From positions 1 through 42,002 of the forward strand of contig QZLD01000142.1 in the NCBI GenBank assembly GCA_004796385.1: DNA of 42,002 nucleotides, given 5' to 3'. The position numbers and the translations under genes are program-made. This document shows, piece by piece, positions 1-9,328 of this stretch. Below the pieces are notes generated by a model, which had not been told where the DNA came from, searched no databases, and saw nothing but the letters and a program-made list of their open reading frames with translations. This DNA comes from Gammaproteobacteria bacterium. GTDB taxonomy: Bacteria > Pseudomonadota > Gammaproteobacteria > QZLD01. Numbering within the stretch: position 1 is the first letter of the stretch; each line of letters starts with the position of its first letter.

Positions 1-1
1 C

Positions 2-931
2 AACTCCTTCTCTGGTGATAATGGTGGATTAGACTCCATGACTAATGATTTAAAAGAGCTTGGAGATTTTATTAACGCCATTGACTCCGGAGATGAAATA
101 GCAAAACAAAAGATTCACGATCTTAATAATCCGATAAATAAAATGTTGCGTTCATCAAAGCAACTGCCTCCTACTTTGGGAAACATGACCGCTCAAATTG
201 CTAATGATAGTAATAAAGTAGCCCAATCAAAAACTAAAGGAGATATTGAGGATGTTCTTAAAAGCCATGTTCATGAAGAGTACAGGGCAAAAATACGATT
301 TAGATATCCATTAAGCAGAAAATCCAGAAATGAAGTAACCCTTGCCGACTTTGGTGAATTTTTTGGTTATGGAGGCACAATGGAATCGTTTTTCGAGGAG
401 CATCTTAAACCAATAGTTAATACATCAAAAAGATACTGGAGCTGGAATGATGGAATCAAATACAGCGCAAAAACTTTAAGACAATTTCAAAGGGCGGATG
501 ATATTAAAAAAATTTTTTTTAAAAAAGACTCACGCACTCCCAAGATCAGGTTTTCGCTAAAACCAATCTCAATGAGTTCTCATGTAGAACAGTTCCTGTT
601 AGATCTTAATGGTCAAATTCTTACATATAAACATGGGGCTCAAATTGCCACAGCAATGGAATGGCCGGGAGAGATTCTTAATGGAAAAGTAAGAGTTGTC
701 TTCACTCCACTTGGAGGCGGCATACCGGCAGCTATAGAAAAATCAGGTACTTGGGCATGGTTTAGAATTCTGGACATGATGCTGGTACAAAGAACAAATA
801 GCTCAAATATTTATCATGTAACTTTTGACTTAAATGGCAGTAAAGCAACATTTGAACTAAGAGCAGAAAGTGCGGTAAATCCATTTGGAACAAACAATCT
901 GCGCCTTTTTAGATGCCCAGCAAAGATGTGA
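2..931 (+). CDS. tssM: Type VI secretion system membrane subunit TssM/IcmF, C-terminal part (5' truncated by window edge)
   Basis: Frame is open from base 2 through the listed ORF start at 38. The protein has TssM C-terminal features (LADFGEFFGYGGTMESFFEEHLKPIVNTS; VEQFLLDLNGQ...YKHGAQ...MEWPG; terminal NPFGTNNLRLFRCP). It is followed by tagF and a PP2C gene. Confidence 0.9.
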   Translation, partial: NSFSGDNGGLDSMTNDLKELGDFINAIDSGDEIAKQKIHDLNNPINKMLRSSKQLPPTLGNMTAQIANDSNKVAQSKTKGDIEDVLKSHVHEEYRAKIRFRYPLSRKSRNEVTLADFGEFFGYGGTMESFFEEHLKPIVNTSKRYWSWNDGIKYSAKTLRQFQRADDIKKIFFKKDSRTPKIRFSLKPISMSSHVEQFLLDLNGQILTYKHGAQIATAMEWPGEILNGKVRVVFTPLGGGIPAAIEKSGTWAWFRILDMMLVQRTNSSNIYHVTFDLNGSKATFELRAESAVNPFGTNNLRLFRCPAKM

Positions 932-938
932 GAAACTT

Positions 939-1688
939 ATGGAAGAAACACAAAACAGTAAAGTAGGATTATACGGAAAAATTCCGGGGCACGGTGATTT
1001 TGTCAGCCGCAACCTTGAAGATGAATTTATGGTTCCCTGGGATCAATGGCTGCAAAATGTTATCAGTGTCAGTCGGGAACAATTGGAAAACCTGTGGTTA
1101 CAAACATTTCTTACAAGTCCGATATGGCGCTTTTCCTTTGAAGGAGGTGCCTGCGGAGCTTATCCCATGACTGGAGTTATGATTCCCAGTGTTGATAAGG
1201 TTGGAAGATATTTCCCTTTCGTTTTGGCTGCGCCCATAACCAACTCTCCGCTGCACCACCTTATTAACGATGAAGAGTGGTATAACCATGCTGAAGATAT
1301 TCTGCTGGCAACACTAGAGAGTGATATTAAAGTTGATCAGGTATTGGAAATGACAGCTGCCATGCCGGAGTTATCGTCGGCAAAATTAACAGAAAGCAAT
1401 GCAATTCAAGTACACCACTCATTCGACACTCCCAAACATGCAAAAATGGTCTGGGGTGCATCAACAGCTGAGTTTGACTCTGTGAAAGATGCACTACCCG
1501 GATTTTTTGAAGTTGCACTAAATGAATTCTTTTCCCCATATTCTTTATGGTGGACTAATGGCTCTGAACAGATAGATAGATCACTGCTTGTATGTGACGG
1601 AATGCCACCACTTGCTGGATTTGCAGCCATGCTTGATGGAAATTGGGACCAGTGGGGCTGGCCCAGACATCAATTAATCAAATACTAA
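939..1688 (+). CDS. tagF: Type VI secretion-associated protein TagF/ImpM family
   Basis: VGLYGKIPGHGDFVSRNL...FMVPWDQWLQ and W.....SP.WRFS are typical of TagF/ImpM. The ORF track starts at a TTG (885) inside tssM; ATG at 939 is the more likely start. Confidence 0.88.
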   Translation: MEETQNSKVGLYGKIPGHGDFVSRNLEDEFMVPWDQWLQNVISVSREQLENLWLQTFLTSPIWRFSFEGGACGAYPMTGVMIPSVDKVGRYFPFVLAAPITNSPLHHLINDEEWYNHAEDILLATLESDIKVDQVLEMTAAMPELSSAKLTESNAIQVHHSFDTPKHAKMVWGASTAEFDSVKDALPGFFEVALNEFFSPYSLWWTNGSEQIDRSLLVCDGMPPLAGFAAMLDGNWDQWGWPRHQLIKY

Positions 1689-1703
1689 TAATTAGAGAGT
1701 TTT

Positions 1704-2441
1704 ATGTATACAACACAAATTGTAAGCCAACGCTGGATATCCTGTTCCAAAACGGATAAAGGCAATGTTCGCAAAATTAATGAAGATTCCATGCTTGATA
1801 TGCCTGCAAAAGGGCTGTGGGTAGTTGCTGATGGAATGGGAGGACACGAAGCAGGAGACCTTGCAAGCCAAACAGTTATAGATAAAATGGCTGAAATAGA
1901 TTCTGATGATCTTCTTTGCGACCATTACTACTACATAACAGAAGCTATTCAAACTGCAAATAGAGAAATACTGGAAGTATCGAAAAATAAATTCAATGGA
2001 GCCGTAATTGGCTCTACAGTGGTTATTCTGTATCTGCAAAATGATACTATCAACTTTCTCTGGGCAGGCGATAGTCGTGGTTATCTGCTAAGAGACAATA
2101 AATTAACACAAATAACTACAGATCACAGTGAAGTTCAGGAGCTGGTAGCAAGAGGACTTATTCCTAAAGAAGAAGCTGAAAACCATCCCCGAGCCAATGT
2201 TATTACCAGAGCTGTCGGCGCAGTAGAAGATCTTGATTTAGATAGCATTAGCTGCCGTTATCAACGGGGCGATATAATTTTGCTGTGTAGTGATGGACTG
2301 ATAAGAGATATTAACGATAATGAAATTGAAGAGATAATTAAATATAAAGATATTGATGACAGCTTGGAACGTCTCATGAAAACCTGTCTTGACAGAACAG
2401 CCGCGGACAATGTCACAATAATTTTAGTTAGGATATTGTAA
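1704..2441 (+). CDS. PP2C-family serine/threonine phosphatase (T6SS-associated, PppA/Stp-like)
   Basis: PP2C motifs: KGNVRKINEDS, GLWVVADGMGGHEAGD, WAGDSRGYLLRD, LLCSDGL, DRTAADNVTIILV. Sits next to tagF. Confidence 0.92.
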   Translation: MYTTQIVSQRWISCSKTDKGNVRKINEDSMLDMPAKGLWVVADGMGGHEAGDLASQTVIDKMAEIDSDDLLCDHYYYITEAIQTANREILEVSKNKFNGAVIGSTVVILYLQNDTINFLWAGDSRGYLLRDNKLTQITTDHSEVQELVARGLIPKEEAENHPRANVITRAVGAVEDLDLDSISCRYQRGDIILLCSDGLIRDINDNEIEEIIKYKDIDDSLERLMKTCLDRTAADNVTIILVRIL

Positions 2442-2443
2442 TT

Positions 2444-4261
2444 TTACAAACTGTTTATACCGTCTATCTTTACTGTTTTCCCAGTATCAGGAAGAGTAAA
2501 TTTCTTATATTTTCCTTTATCCTCAACCACATCCCAGTAATACCAAAGGTTTGTGCTACTGTTAATATCTTTAAAGCTATAGATTATTTCGGTTGGTTCA
2601 CTGTTTTCATTTACTGCAATCACTTCAATTGTCACATCAGGAAAAGATCTCTTATAACCTAACGAAATCAAATGCTTATAATTACTAAACAGTGTATCGC
2701 GTACAGCTACTGAATCAGTATAGATTTTCATTCCACTATCAATAGAAATTTTTAGTTTATTCTCATCTGTTCTTGTTATATCAATTGATTCGTAAGATGA
2801 AGTTAATATTCTGGCACTTTCAGGCAACTGCTTTTCAAAGTATGAAAATTGGTAAGGCAGATATAACCATTGGAAAGAGTGTGGTGAACTAATTAGATAA
2901 ACCCTTTTTTCAGATAAGTCCTGGCTAAGAAATATAATATCGGCATCATTATTTTTTTTCTTAACCATTCCCTGATACAGATAAACCGAAAGGCATAGCA
3001 ATGCTATAAATGAAATGAATATATTAAACCCCAGATAAACAACCTTATACGCCTTATACACACAACAATTTTTGTTTTGGTAATAATTAAAGGCAAGTAT
3101 AAAAAAACCGAACATCATTACCGAAACAAAGATCAGCAATCGCCCGCTTATCATTCCGATTGCAACCGGAGGAACTACACTAAAAAGTGCCCCAACAAGA
3201 AAGAACCTTGCCAGCTTTACCTCTTTAATAAACTGCCTGTTTAATATTAGCGTTAAAAGAAATATCGCAGCACCAATAACTGCATAAATGACCTTTGTTA
3301 AAGGAGAAAATAAATTATAGAGCATATCAACACCAGATATCTGATTAAGAATCAGTGCCGGCCCCCTTGTAAAAACCACCTCAACAAATCCTTTAAAATT
3401 TTTAATAGGATCAACATAAAGCCCATTATTTAATGCTCCATAATGACCACTCTGATAGCAGATCCTCCATAAAACAACTAATAAAAGATATGGAGCAAAG
3501 GTGATTATTTTCTTTTTAATTGATTCAGGTGAAATAAAAAGAATATACGCCATAATCAATCCTGCTGAACCTATACCGGCCTCTGCTGATAAGAGTGCAA
3601 GACCAAAAAAAACCAAACTTAGAATCCGGTTTTTCAAACTGTTTGTAAGAAGCATAAAATAAAAAGATAACAACCCAAATGAGCCTGCCATAAGTGCGTT
3701 ACGACTGGCGATCCATCCAAGGCTTTCATAAAGGCTTAAATCAACAACCAAAAACAACAAACCAAAGGCTGCCAATTTTTTTCCATTCATGGAGGTATCT
3801 TTAAACAGATGCTTAAATACCAAATATCCAGATAGTAGATAGAGCATAAACCAGAAAATACTGTGTAAGTGCATCATGGCTATTGAGTCAGGCCATAGCT
3901 TATAATCCAGCCAGTGACTTATTGATGCCAGTGGCCGCCAGAAACTCAGCTGTACCTCATCACTCCCCCACCACGGATATACCCCAATCTCTTTCATACG
4001 ATTAATATTGGTTCTGTCCTTTGGAAAAAATGAGAACAGGGTCATGGCTGCATCGGTAGCACCTATATCGCCATCTGCATTTTGAAAACCCAGTTGTTGC
4101 AACTGATGCGAACCTTTTAACGCCACATAGTGAAAATAATCATCAGCAGCAAGAGGAACCTTTATAGAGGACAAAGCGAAAAACAGAGCCAGAAAAAAAA
4201 GAAGCCATGGCTTACTTACAAACTTAATAAATAGCTGTGAAGTCTTATTAATTAAAGCCAT
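2444..4261 (-). CDS. Polytopic membrane protein, putative GT-C-fold glycosyltransferase
   Basis: Many hydrophobic helices. Acidic ADDYFHY motif directly after TM1, as in GT-C enzymes. Adjacent to DprE1/DprE2/UbiA-like genes on the same strand. Confidence 0.6.
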   Translation of the reverse strand: MALINKTSQLFIKFVSKPWLLFFLALFFALSSIKVPLAADDYFHYVALKGSHQLQQLGFQNADGDIGATDAAMTLFSFFPKDRTNINRMKEIGVYPWWGSDEVQLSFWRPLASISHWLDYKLWPDSIAMMHLHSIFWFMLYLLSGYLVFKHLFKDTSMNGKKLAAFGLLFLVVDLSLYESLGWIASRNALMAGSFGLLSFYFMLLTNSLKNRILSLVFFGLALLSAEAGIGSAGLIMAYILFISPESIKKKIITFAPYLLLVVLWRICYQSGHYGALNNGLYVDPIKNFKGFVEVVFTRGPALILNQISGVDMLYNLFSPLTKVIYAVIGAAIFLLTLILNRQFIKEVKLARFFLVGALFSVVPPVAIGMISGRLLIFVSVMMFGFFILAFNYYQNKNCCVYKAYKVVYLGFNIFISFIALLCLSVYLYQGMVKKKNNDADIIFLSQDLSEKRVYLISSPHSFQWLYLPYQFSYFEKQLPESARILTSSYESIDITRTDENKLKISIDSGMKIYTDSVAVRDTLFSNYKHLISLGYKRSFPDVTIEVIAVNENSEPTEIIYSFKDINSSTNLWYYWDVVEDKGKYKKFTLPDTGKTVKIDGINSL

Positions 4262-4351
4262 AATAGCAACAACCTATTTGTTAGAGCCTGATAGGCTGTC
4301 TCAATAAATAAAAAAGTAAAGTTAACTTACCAAAATAATTATCACTAATAC

Positions 4352-5803
4352 TTATAGTGCCTGAATCTGAATATAACTTTGGTTCGCCAAAGCCAAAAAT
4401 AATGCCGAGATAAGAGCTACAACCCAGCTACCCTTGTCTTTAATAGCGAAAACAATAGGGTCTTCGTGCATATTGCCTCTTGCTGTTATTAACCAGATTC
4501 TGCTTATCCAAAACAGTATCAAAGGGCAGATAAACCAGAGCATACCAGGGTTTTTATAAAGCTTTTCATCAAGGCTGTTTATATAAAGAGCAAATACCAA
4601 AACGGCAAGATAACCACTTGCCGTTCCCATACTATTGACTATAGTAAGATCCGAAACAGAATATCCCCTCCCCTTTGCCTGCTCTTTTTTACTATTAATA
4701 AGATTAATAAGCTCTGATGCTCTTTTAACCAGCGCCAAACTTAAAAATACAAACACGGAAAATGCCAAGAGCCAGAAACTAGGAGATATCTTACAAGCCG
4801 CAGCACCTGCAACTACCCTGCTTGTAAAAAGTCCGGCAAGAACTATTACATCAACCATTGGAAGAGTTTTTAATTTAAAGGAATAGATAAGTGTCGTGCC
4901 AATATAAATAGCAAGTACAACTGCAAATTTCCACGGAATAAAAAAGAGCATTATCATACTTAAAACAAATAGTAAAAACGCAATCATCAGTCCATGCAGG
5001 ATTGATATATCGCCGGATGCAAAGGCTCTTTTCTTTTTATAACTGTTGGCTCTGTCTGCATCCAGATCTAAAAGATCATTTACAACATATGTTGCCGATG
5101 CACATAGGCCAAAACAGACGAAAGCCAAAAGCGCACTAATCACAAGAGGAGTCTGACTGAATTCGTGAGATGCCAGTAGTGGCACAAAAATCAAGGCATT
5201 TTTGGTCCACTGATGAATTCTGATAGCCTTAAGATACTTTTTTATGCTCGCCGTCTTTCTATCAAAAATGAGCTCAACTTCGCAGCTTTTTTTGGCAATC
5301 TCTATTGTTCCAGGCTTGGCATTAACAACAATAGCCTTTCTTGATATCTCCCATATATGGCCATCTTTCGCCTCATTTCCTGCGTAGTCGAAATTTCTTT
5401 TACCATAGGTCTTTTCCAGATACTCCGCCTTATTTCTTCCGGTAAGATTTACTGCATCATCTGTTGAAACAACACCACTGAATATTCCCAGATAATCAGC
5501 TATCTTCTCAGCATATTTCTTATAACTGCCGGTAACCAAAACCAGTTCACGCTTTTCGCCGAACTGAGCCTTCAGATATTCTAAAAATTCATAATCGTAA
5601 GGAAGATTTTCGACATCTATTTCAGAACGGTTTGCAAGCTCTCTTTTAAGATGCTGTTTACCCTGCATTAACCAGAAAGGCACCATAAAAACAATGTAAA
5701 GATGCCTTTTAAATGCCCTGACAAATGACTCAAGCATAATATCGCTACGAATCAGTGTGCCATCAAGATCGACACACAAAGGAATATTCGGCTTTTGTGA
5801 CAT
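4352..5803 (-). CDS. HAD phosphatase-UbiA prenyltransferase fusion, decaprenyl-phosphate phosphoribosyltransferase-like
   Basis: N-terminal HAD motif PLCVDLDGTLIRSD; UbiA segment RIHQWTKNALIFVPLLASH...YVVNDLLDLDADRANSYKKKRAFASGDI. ATG at 5803 avoids overlap with the SDR gene that ends at 5817. Confidence 0.85.
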   Translation of the reverse strand: MSQKPNIPLCVDLDGTLIRSDIMLESFVRAFKRHLYIVFMVPFWLMQGKQHLKRELANRSEIDVENLPYDYEFLEYLKAQFGEKRELVLVTGSYKKYAEKIADYLGIFSGVVSTDDAVNLTGRNKAEYLEKTYGKRNFDYAGNEAKDGHIWEISRKAIVVNAKPGTIEIAKKSCEVELIFDRKTASIKKYLKAIRIHQWTKNALIFVPLLASHEFSQTPLVISALLAFVCFGLCASATYVVNDLLDLDADRANSYKKKRAFASGDISILHGLMIAFLLFVLSMIMLFFIPWKFAVVLAIYIGTTLIYSFKLKTLPMVDVIVLAGLFTSRVVAGAAACKISPSFWLLAFSVFVFLSLALVKRASELINLINSKKEQAKGRGYSVSDLTIVNSMGTASGYLAVLVFALYINSLDEKLYKNPGMLWFICPLILFWISRIWLITARGNMHEDPIVFAIKDKGSWVVALISALFLALANQSYIQIQAL

Positions 5804-5816
5804 TACATGAACCTTA

Positions 5817-6554
5817 TTATAATTTTGTTTTTTTGAATACAAATTCAGGAATAGAGGTAATAACCATCATTACACAGCGCCAAAACCATTTAGTATATAT
5901 GGTGTTTTTTCTTTTCTGCTGAGCCTTAACTATATCTCTGGCAACCTCTTCAGGCTCGGCAGTTAGTTTTGCAGGCAAATCCATTCCTTCAGTCATTCTG
6001 GTATTCACAAACCCGGGTTTTACTGTAACTACATGAACACCGCTTGCATAAAGACGATGGCGCAAGCCAGAAAGATAGGCTGTAAGACCTGCCTTAGCAC
6101 TTCCATACAGGTAGTTGCTCTGCCGTCCCCTGTCTCCTGCAACAGATGACACACCTACAATAAATCCACTCTTTTTGCTCTCATAATCGTTGGCTATAAC
6201 ATTTAGCAGAGAAACTGCTCCAACATAGTTGGTATTTATAATTCTTTGTGTCTCTTCAAAATCCGCCTGCGCCTTTATCTGATCTCCCAGATACCCGATG
6301 AACAACAGCGTACCTTCAGGTTTTGGATCGAGTTTTTCGTAAAAATCAGCATGGGATGCAAAATCCACTGCATCAACCTCGACTGTTTCAGCTTCAATAT
6401 TGTATTTTACCTTCAAGTCTGTGGCGGTTGCTTCGGCCTCTTCCTTTTCCTGCGCTCTGGTTGCCAAATAGAGGCTTTTTCCCTGTTTAGCATATTCTGC
6501 AGCCACTGCCTTAGCGATATCCGACGCTGCTCCTAATATCAATATATATGACAT
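5817..6554 (-). CDS. SDR-family oxidoreductase, DprE2-like
   Basis: N-terminal ILILGAASDIAKAVA Rossmann motif, VGVSSVAGDRGRQSNYLYGSAKAGL (S...YxxxK). Sits between DprE1-like and UbiA-like genes. Confidence 0.85.
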   Translation of the reverse strand: MSYILILGAASDIAKAVAAEYAKQGKSLYLATRAQEKEEAEATATDLKVKYNIEAETVEVDAVDFASHADFYEKLDPKPEGTLLFIGYLGDQIKAQADFEETQRIINTNYVGAVSLLNVIANDYESKKSGFIVGVSSVAGDRGRQSNYLYGSAKAGLTAYLSGLRHRLYASGVHVVTVKPGFVNTRMTEGMDLPAKLTAEPEEVARDIVKAQQKRKNTIYTKWFWRCVMMVITSIPEFVFKKTKL

Positions 6555-6555
6555 A

Positions 6556-7878
6556 TTAAATCCCTACTCTCTTTGATTGTAATGAGGCGAACCTGTTATC
6601 AGGATCATATTTATGTTTTAGCTCCTTAAACCTTTCTGCATAAGGATATCCGGCAAGCATTTTTGGCTCCATTCTTACGTCTTTTGCAAAATAGAGACGC
6701 CCGCCATAGTCAAGCACCAAGTCATCAAGCTCGTCCAACAATTTGAAAAGACCGTTTTTAATTGGAAAATCAAGCGCCAGCGTGTAACCCTCTTTCGGAA
6801 ATGAGAAGAGGTCATCCTGCTGCCCAAACAGTTTCAATACTGCAAGAAAAGACCCCTGACCACTCTCAGCTATTCTGGAAAGCACCTTTCCAAGCCCTTC
6901 TCTGCCTGCATCTTTCGGCAATACAAACTGATATTGTGTAAAACCGCGCTTGCCGTAAATTCTGTTCCAGTTCAAAACTCCATCCAGAGGATAGAAAAAC
7001 TGATCATAATCTACTATTGAAACCTTGCTTTCCTTTGGCCCCTTCATGTAATAAAGAGCATTAAATGCCTTTACTGTCAATGGGTTAAGCGCAAAAGATG
7101 GAAAGTTTATCGGAACATTTAATTTGAGTTTTTTAGGAAGAATCAATGGCGCTCTGCGATGCTTGATTTTAACCAGTTCATTTTCACCGGCATGCTCTCC
7201 ACGCATCATCAGAGAGCGCCCCATATTTTCACCCTGCATAAGACAGTCAATCCAGGCTACAGAGTATGTCCAGTCATCTGAGTCTTCAAATACATCCATT
7301 ATTTCAGATAAATTTTTTGCCTTGATCATCTCTTGGCGTATAAAAGCTGTTTCAACACGAATCAAATTCATGGATACTCGCAGTATATAGCCTGTAAGCC
7401 CCATACCTCCTGCGGTTGCTTCAAACAGTTCGGAGTTTTCATCCTTGCTACATCTGACTACCTCACCTGAGGCAAGCATAATCTCCATCCAGTTAACGTG
7501 GTGGCAGAATGATCCTGAAAGATGGTGATTTTTTCCGTGGACATTTGAGGCTATAGCACCGCCAACTGTTACAAATTTTGTACCGGGAGTTGTCGGCAAA
7601 AACCAACCTCGAGAGACAAATACATCAAGAATATCCTCAAGAGAAACACCGGATTCACAAACAAGTTCACCACTCTCCTCATCAAAGCTGATCATACGAT
7701 TAAAACGCAGTGAGGAAACAACAGTTTGTGACAGAGAGCTGTCTCCATAACACCGACCTAACCCCCTCGGAATAACCTCTTTGGCTTCGGATATAATTTT
7801 AGATAACTTACCTTCATTTACGAAAGACCTGAAATCAACATCCACTTCGGGGTAATTCCCCCAGTTCGATAGCTTCAT
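6556..7878 (-). CDS. FAD-binding oxidase, DprE1-like (decaprenylphosphoryl-beta-D-ribofuranose oxidase family)
   Basis: RGLGRCYGDSSL, TPGTKFVTVGGAIASNVHGKNHHLSGSFCHHV, and C-terminal GGRLYFAKDVRM...YDPDNRFASLQSKR resembling mycobacterial DprE1. Confidence 0.85.
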   Translation of the reverse strand: MKLSNWGNYPEVDVDFRSFVNEGKLSKIISEAKEVIPRGLGRCYGDSSLSQTVVSSLRFNRMISFDEESGELVCESGVSLEDILDVFVSRGWFLPTTPGTKFVTVGGAIASNVHGKNHHLSGSFCHHVNWMEIMLASGEVVRCSKDENSELFEATAGGMGLTGYILRVSMNLIRVETAFIRQEMIKAKNLSEIMDVFEDSDDWTYSVAWIDCLMQGENMGRSLMMRGEHAGENELVKIKHRRAPLILPKKLKLNVPINFPSFALNPLTVKAFNALYYMKGPKESKVSIVDYDQFFYPLDGVLNWNRIYGKRGFTQYQFVLPKDAGREGLGKVLSRIAESGQGSFLAVLKLFGQQDDLFSFPKEGYTLALDFPIKNGLFKLLDELDDLVLDYGGRLYFAKDVRMEPKMLAGYPYAERFKELKHKYDPDNRFASLQSKRVGI

Positions 7879-8093
7879 AACTTTAATTTCCCGAATTTAA
7901 CACACATAGAACCTTTAAAATAAATCTATAACAGCAAATTTGATTGCATTAATCTCAAACAACTTCGTCCTTTGCGCTTTATTATTTTTTTAGAAAAGCT
8001 TATTTATACTAAATATGTTCAATAGTTGCAGAACTTCCTAATTACAACAAAACAGCTAACTATTAGCAAGAGCAGACAGCCATTTTACTATAT

Positions 8094-8127
8094 AAAAAAA
8101 CACGCCATATTTCAGGCGTGTTTTTTA
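8094..8127. terminator. Bidirectional intrinsic terminator downstream of rpoS
   Basis: aaaaaaaCACGCCatatttcaGGCGTGtttttt: 6-bp GC-rich stem flanked by an A-run and a T-run, just past the rpoS stop. Confidence 0.85.
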
Positions 8128-8146
8128 TTCAAAATTTTCGAACATG

Positions 8147-9259
8147 CTAACCAAAAATTATCTCTTCTGAAAATCCGGTTCTTTCTAAAACTTCTCTAAG
8201 TTTCTTAAGAGCATCAATCTGAATCTGCCTAACTCTCTCTCTGGTAACTCCAATTTCATTACCAACCTCTTCAAGCGTCGATTTTGGATAACCATGAAGT
8301 CCGAATCTTCGTTCAATTACAGAGCGCTGTTTTTCATTGAGTTGATCCAGCCACTCTTCAATATGCCCCATAATGTCATCATCCTGAAGAATTCTTGATG
8401 GATCTGGATTGCTTTCATCTGCAATTGAATCTACAAGTGATCTCTCTGCATCCTTTCCTACCGGAGTATCCACCGAAGCTATTCTCTCATTAAGACCAAG
8501 CATTTTTTTAACTTCTTCAGCAGGCTTATCCAATACCTCTGCAATTTCTTCTGCCGTAGGTTCGTGATCAAGATTTTGGGCTAATTTGCGGGAAGTTCTA
8601 AGAAAGGAATTTATCTCTTTTATGACGTGGATAGGAAGCCTTATGGTTCTGGTCTGATTCATTATCGCCCGTTCAATTGTTTGACGAATCCACCAAGTGG
8701 CATATGTGGAAAATCTAAAACCTCTTTCCGGATCAAATTTTTCAACCGCTCTAATAAGTCCTAAATTCCCCTCTTCTATAAGATCAAGTAACGGCAACCC
8801 TCGATTCATATAACGACGGGCAATTTTAACAACCAACCGTAGATTGCTCTCTATCATTCTCTTTCGCCCAGACTCTACTCCCTTTTGAGCAAGTCTCGAA
8901 TAATAAACTTCTTCCTCTGCTGATAACAGAGGTGAAAAACCAATTTCACCAAGATACATGCGGGTCGCATCGAGCCCTCCATCAGCAAAGGCATCGTCTT
9001 CATTTCTTGTTCTTGCTGTTATGGCGTTACTGCTCTCTTCCGACGAATCATCTTCACTACTATTATCTACATCAGAGGCATCCAGCATGCTCTCTTCATC
9101 GGCAATATCACCTTTTTTTGCCTTCTTTTTTCTTTTTTTGGCATTTGCTGATTTTTTTCCGGGAATATCGTTACCAATCACAACTTCGCTATCGGCTTCA
9201 GTAACAACAGTTGAGTCATCCCATTCCGCTTCTGGCTTAACCACACACTTCTTGGCCAT
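8147..9259 (-). CDS. rpoS: RNA polymerase sigma factor RpoS
   Basis: [23 protein letters not shown]..., [35 protein letters not shown]-terminal [28 protein letters not shown] at 9259 has AAGGAG upstream. Located directly downstream of nlpD. Confidence 0.95.
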   Translation of the reverse strand: MAKKCVVKPEAEWDDSTVVTEADSEVVIGNDIPGKKSANAKKRKKKAKKGDIADEESMLDASDVDNSSEDDSSEESSNAITARTRNEDDAFADGGLDATRMYLGEIGFSPLLSAEEEVYYSRLAQKGVESGRKRMIESNLRLVVKIARRYMNRGLPLLDLIEEGNLGLIRAVEKFDPERGFRFSTYATWWIRQTIERAIMNQTRTIRLPIHVIKEINSFLRTSRKLAQNLDHEPTAEEIAEVLDKPAEEVKKMLGLNERIASVDTPVGKDAERSLVDSIADESNPDPSRILQDDDIMGHIEEWLDQLNEKQRSVIERRFGLHGYPKSTLEEVGNEIGVTRERVRQIQIDALKKLREVLERTGFSEEIIFG

Positions 9260-9328
9260 AACACATCTCCTTTGCATTAATTGTCAGAATGTTTCATCGG
9301 CAGATTAGGTTTTACCTTTAATCGACCT

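Noticed and set aside
1692-2039. 115-aa minus-strand ORF opposite the PP2C gene
   Set aside because: Lies wholly antisense to a strongly supported PP2C coding sequence and has no recognisable motifs.
4262-4351. Small hairpin AGCCTgatAGGCT and near-palindrome around GTTAAC downstream of the UbiA gene
   Set aside because: Short 5-bp stem without a following T-run; too weak to call a terminator or operator.
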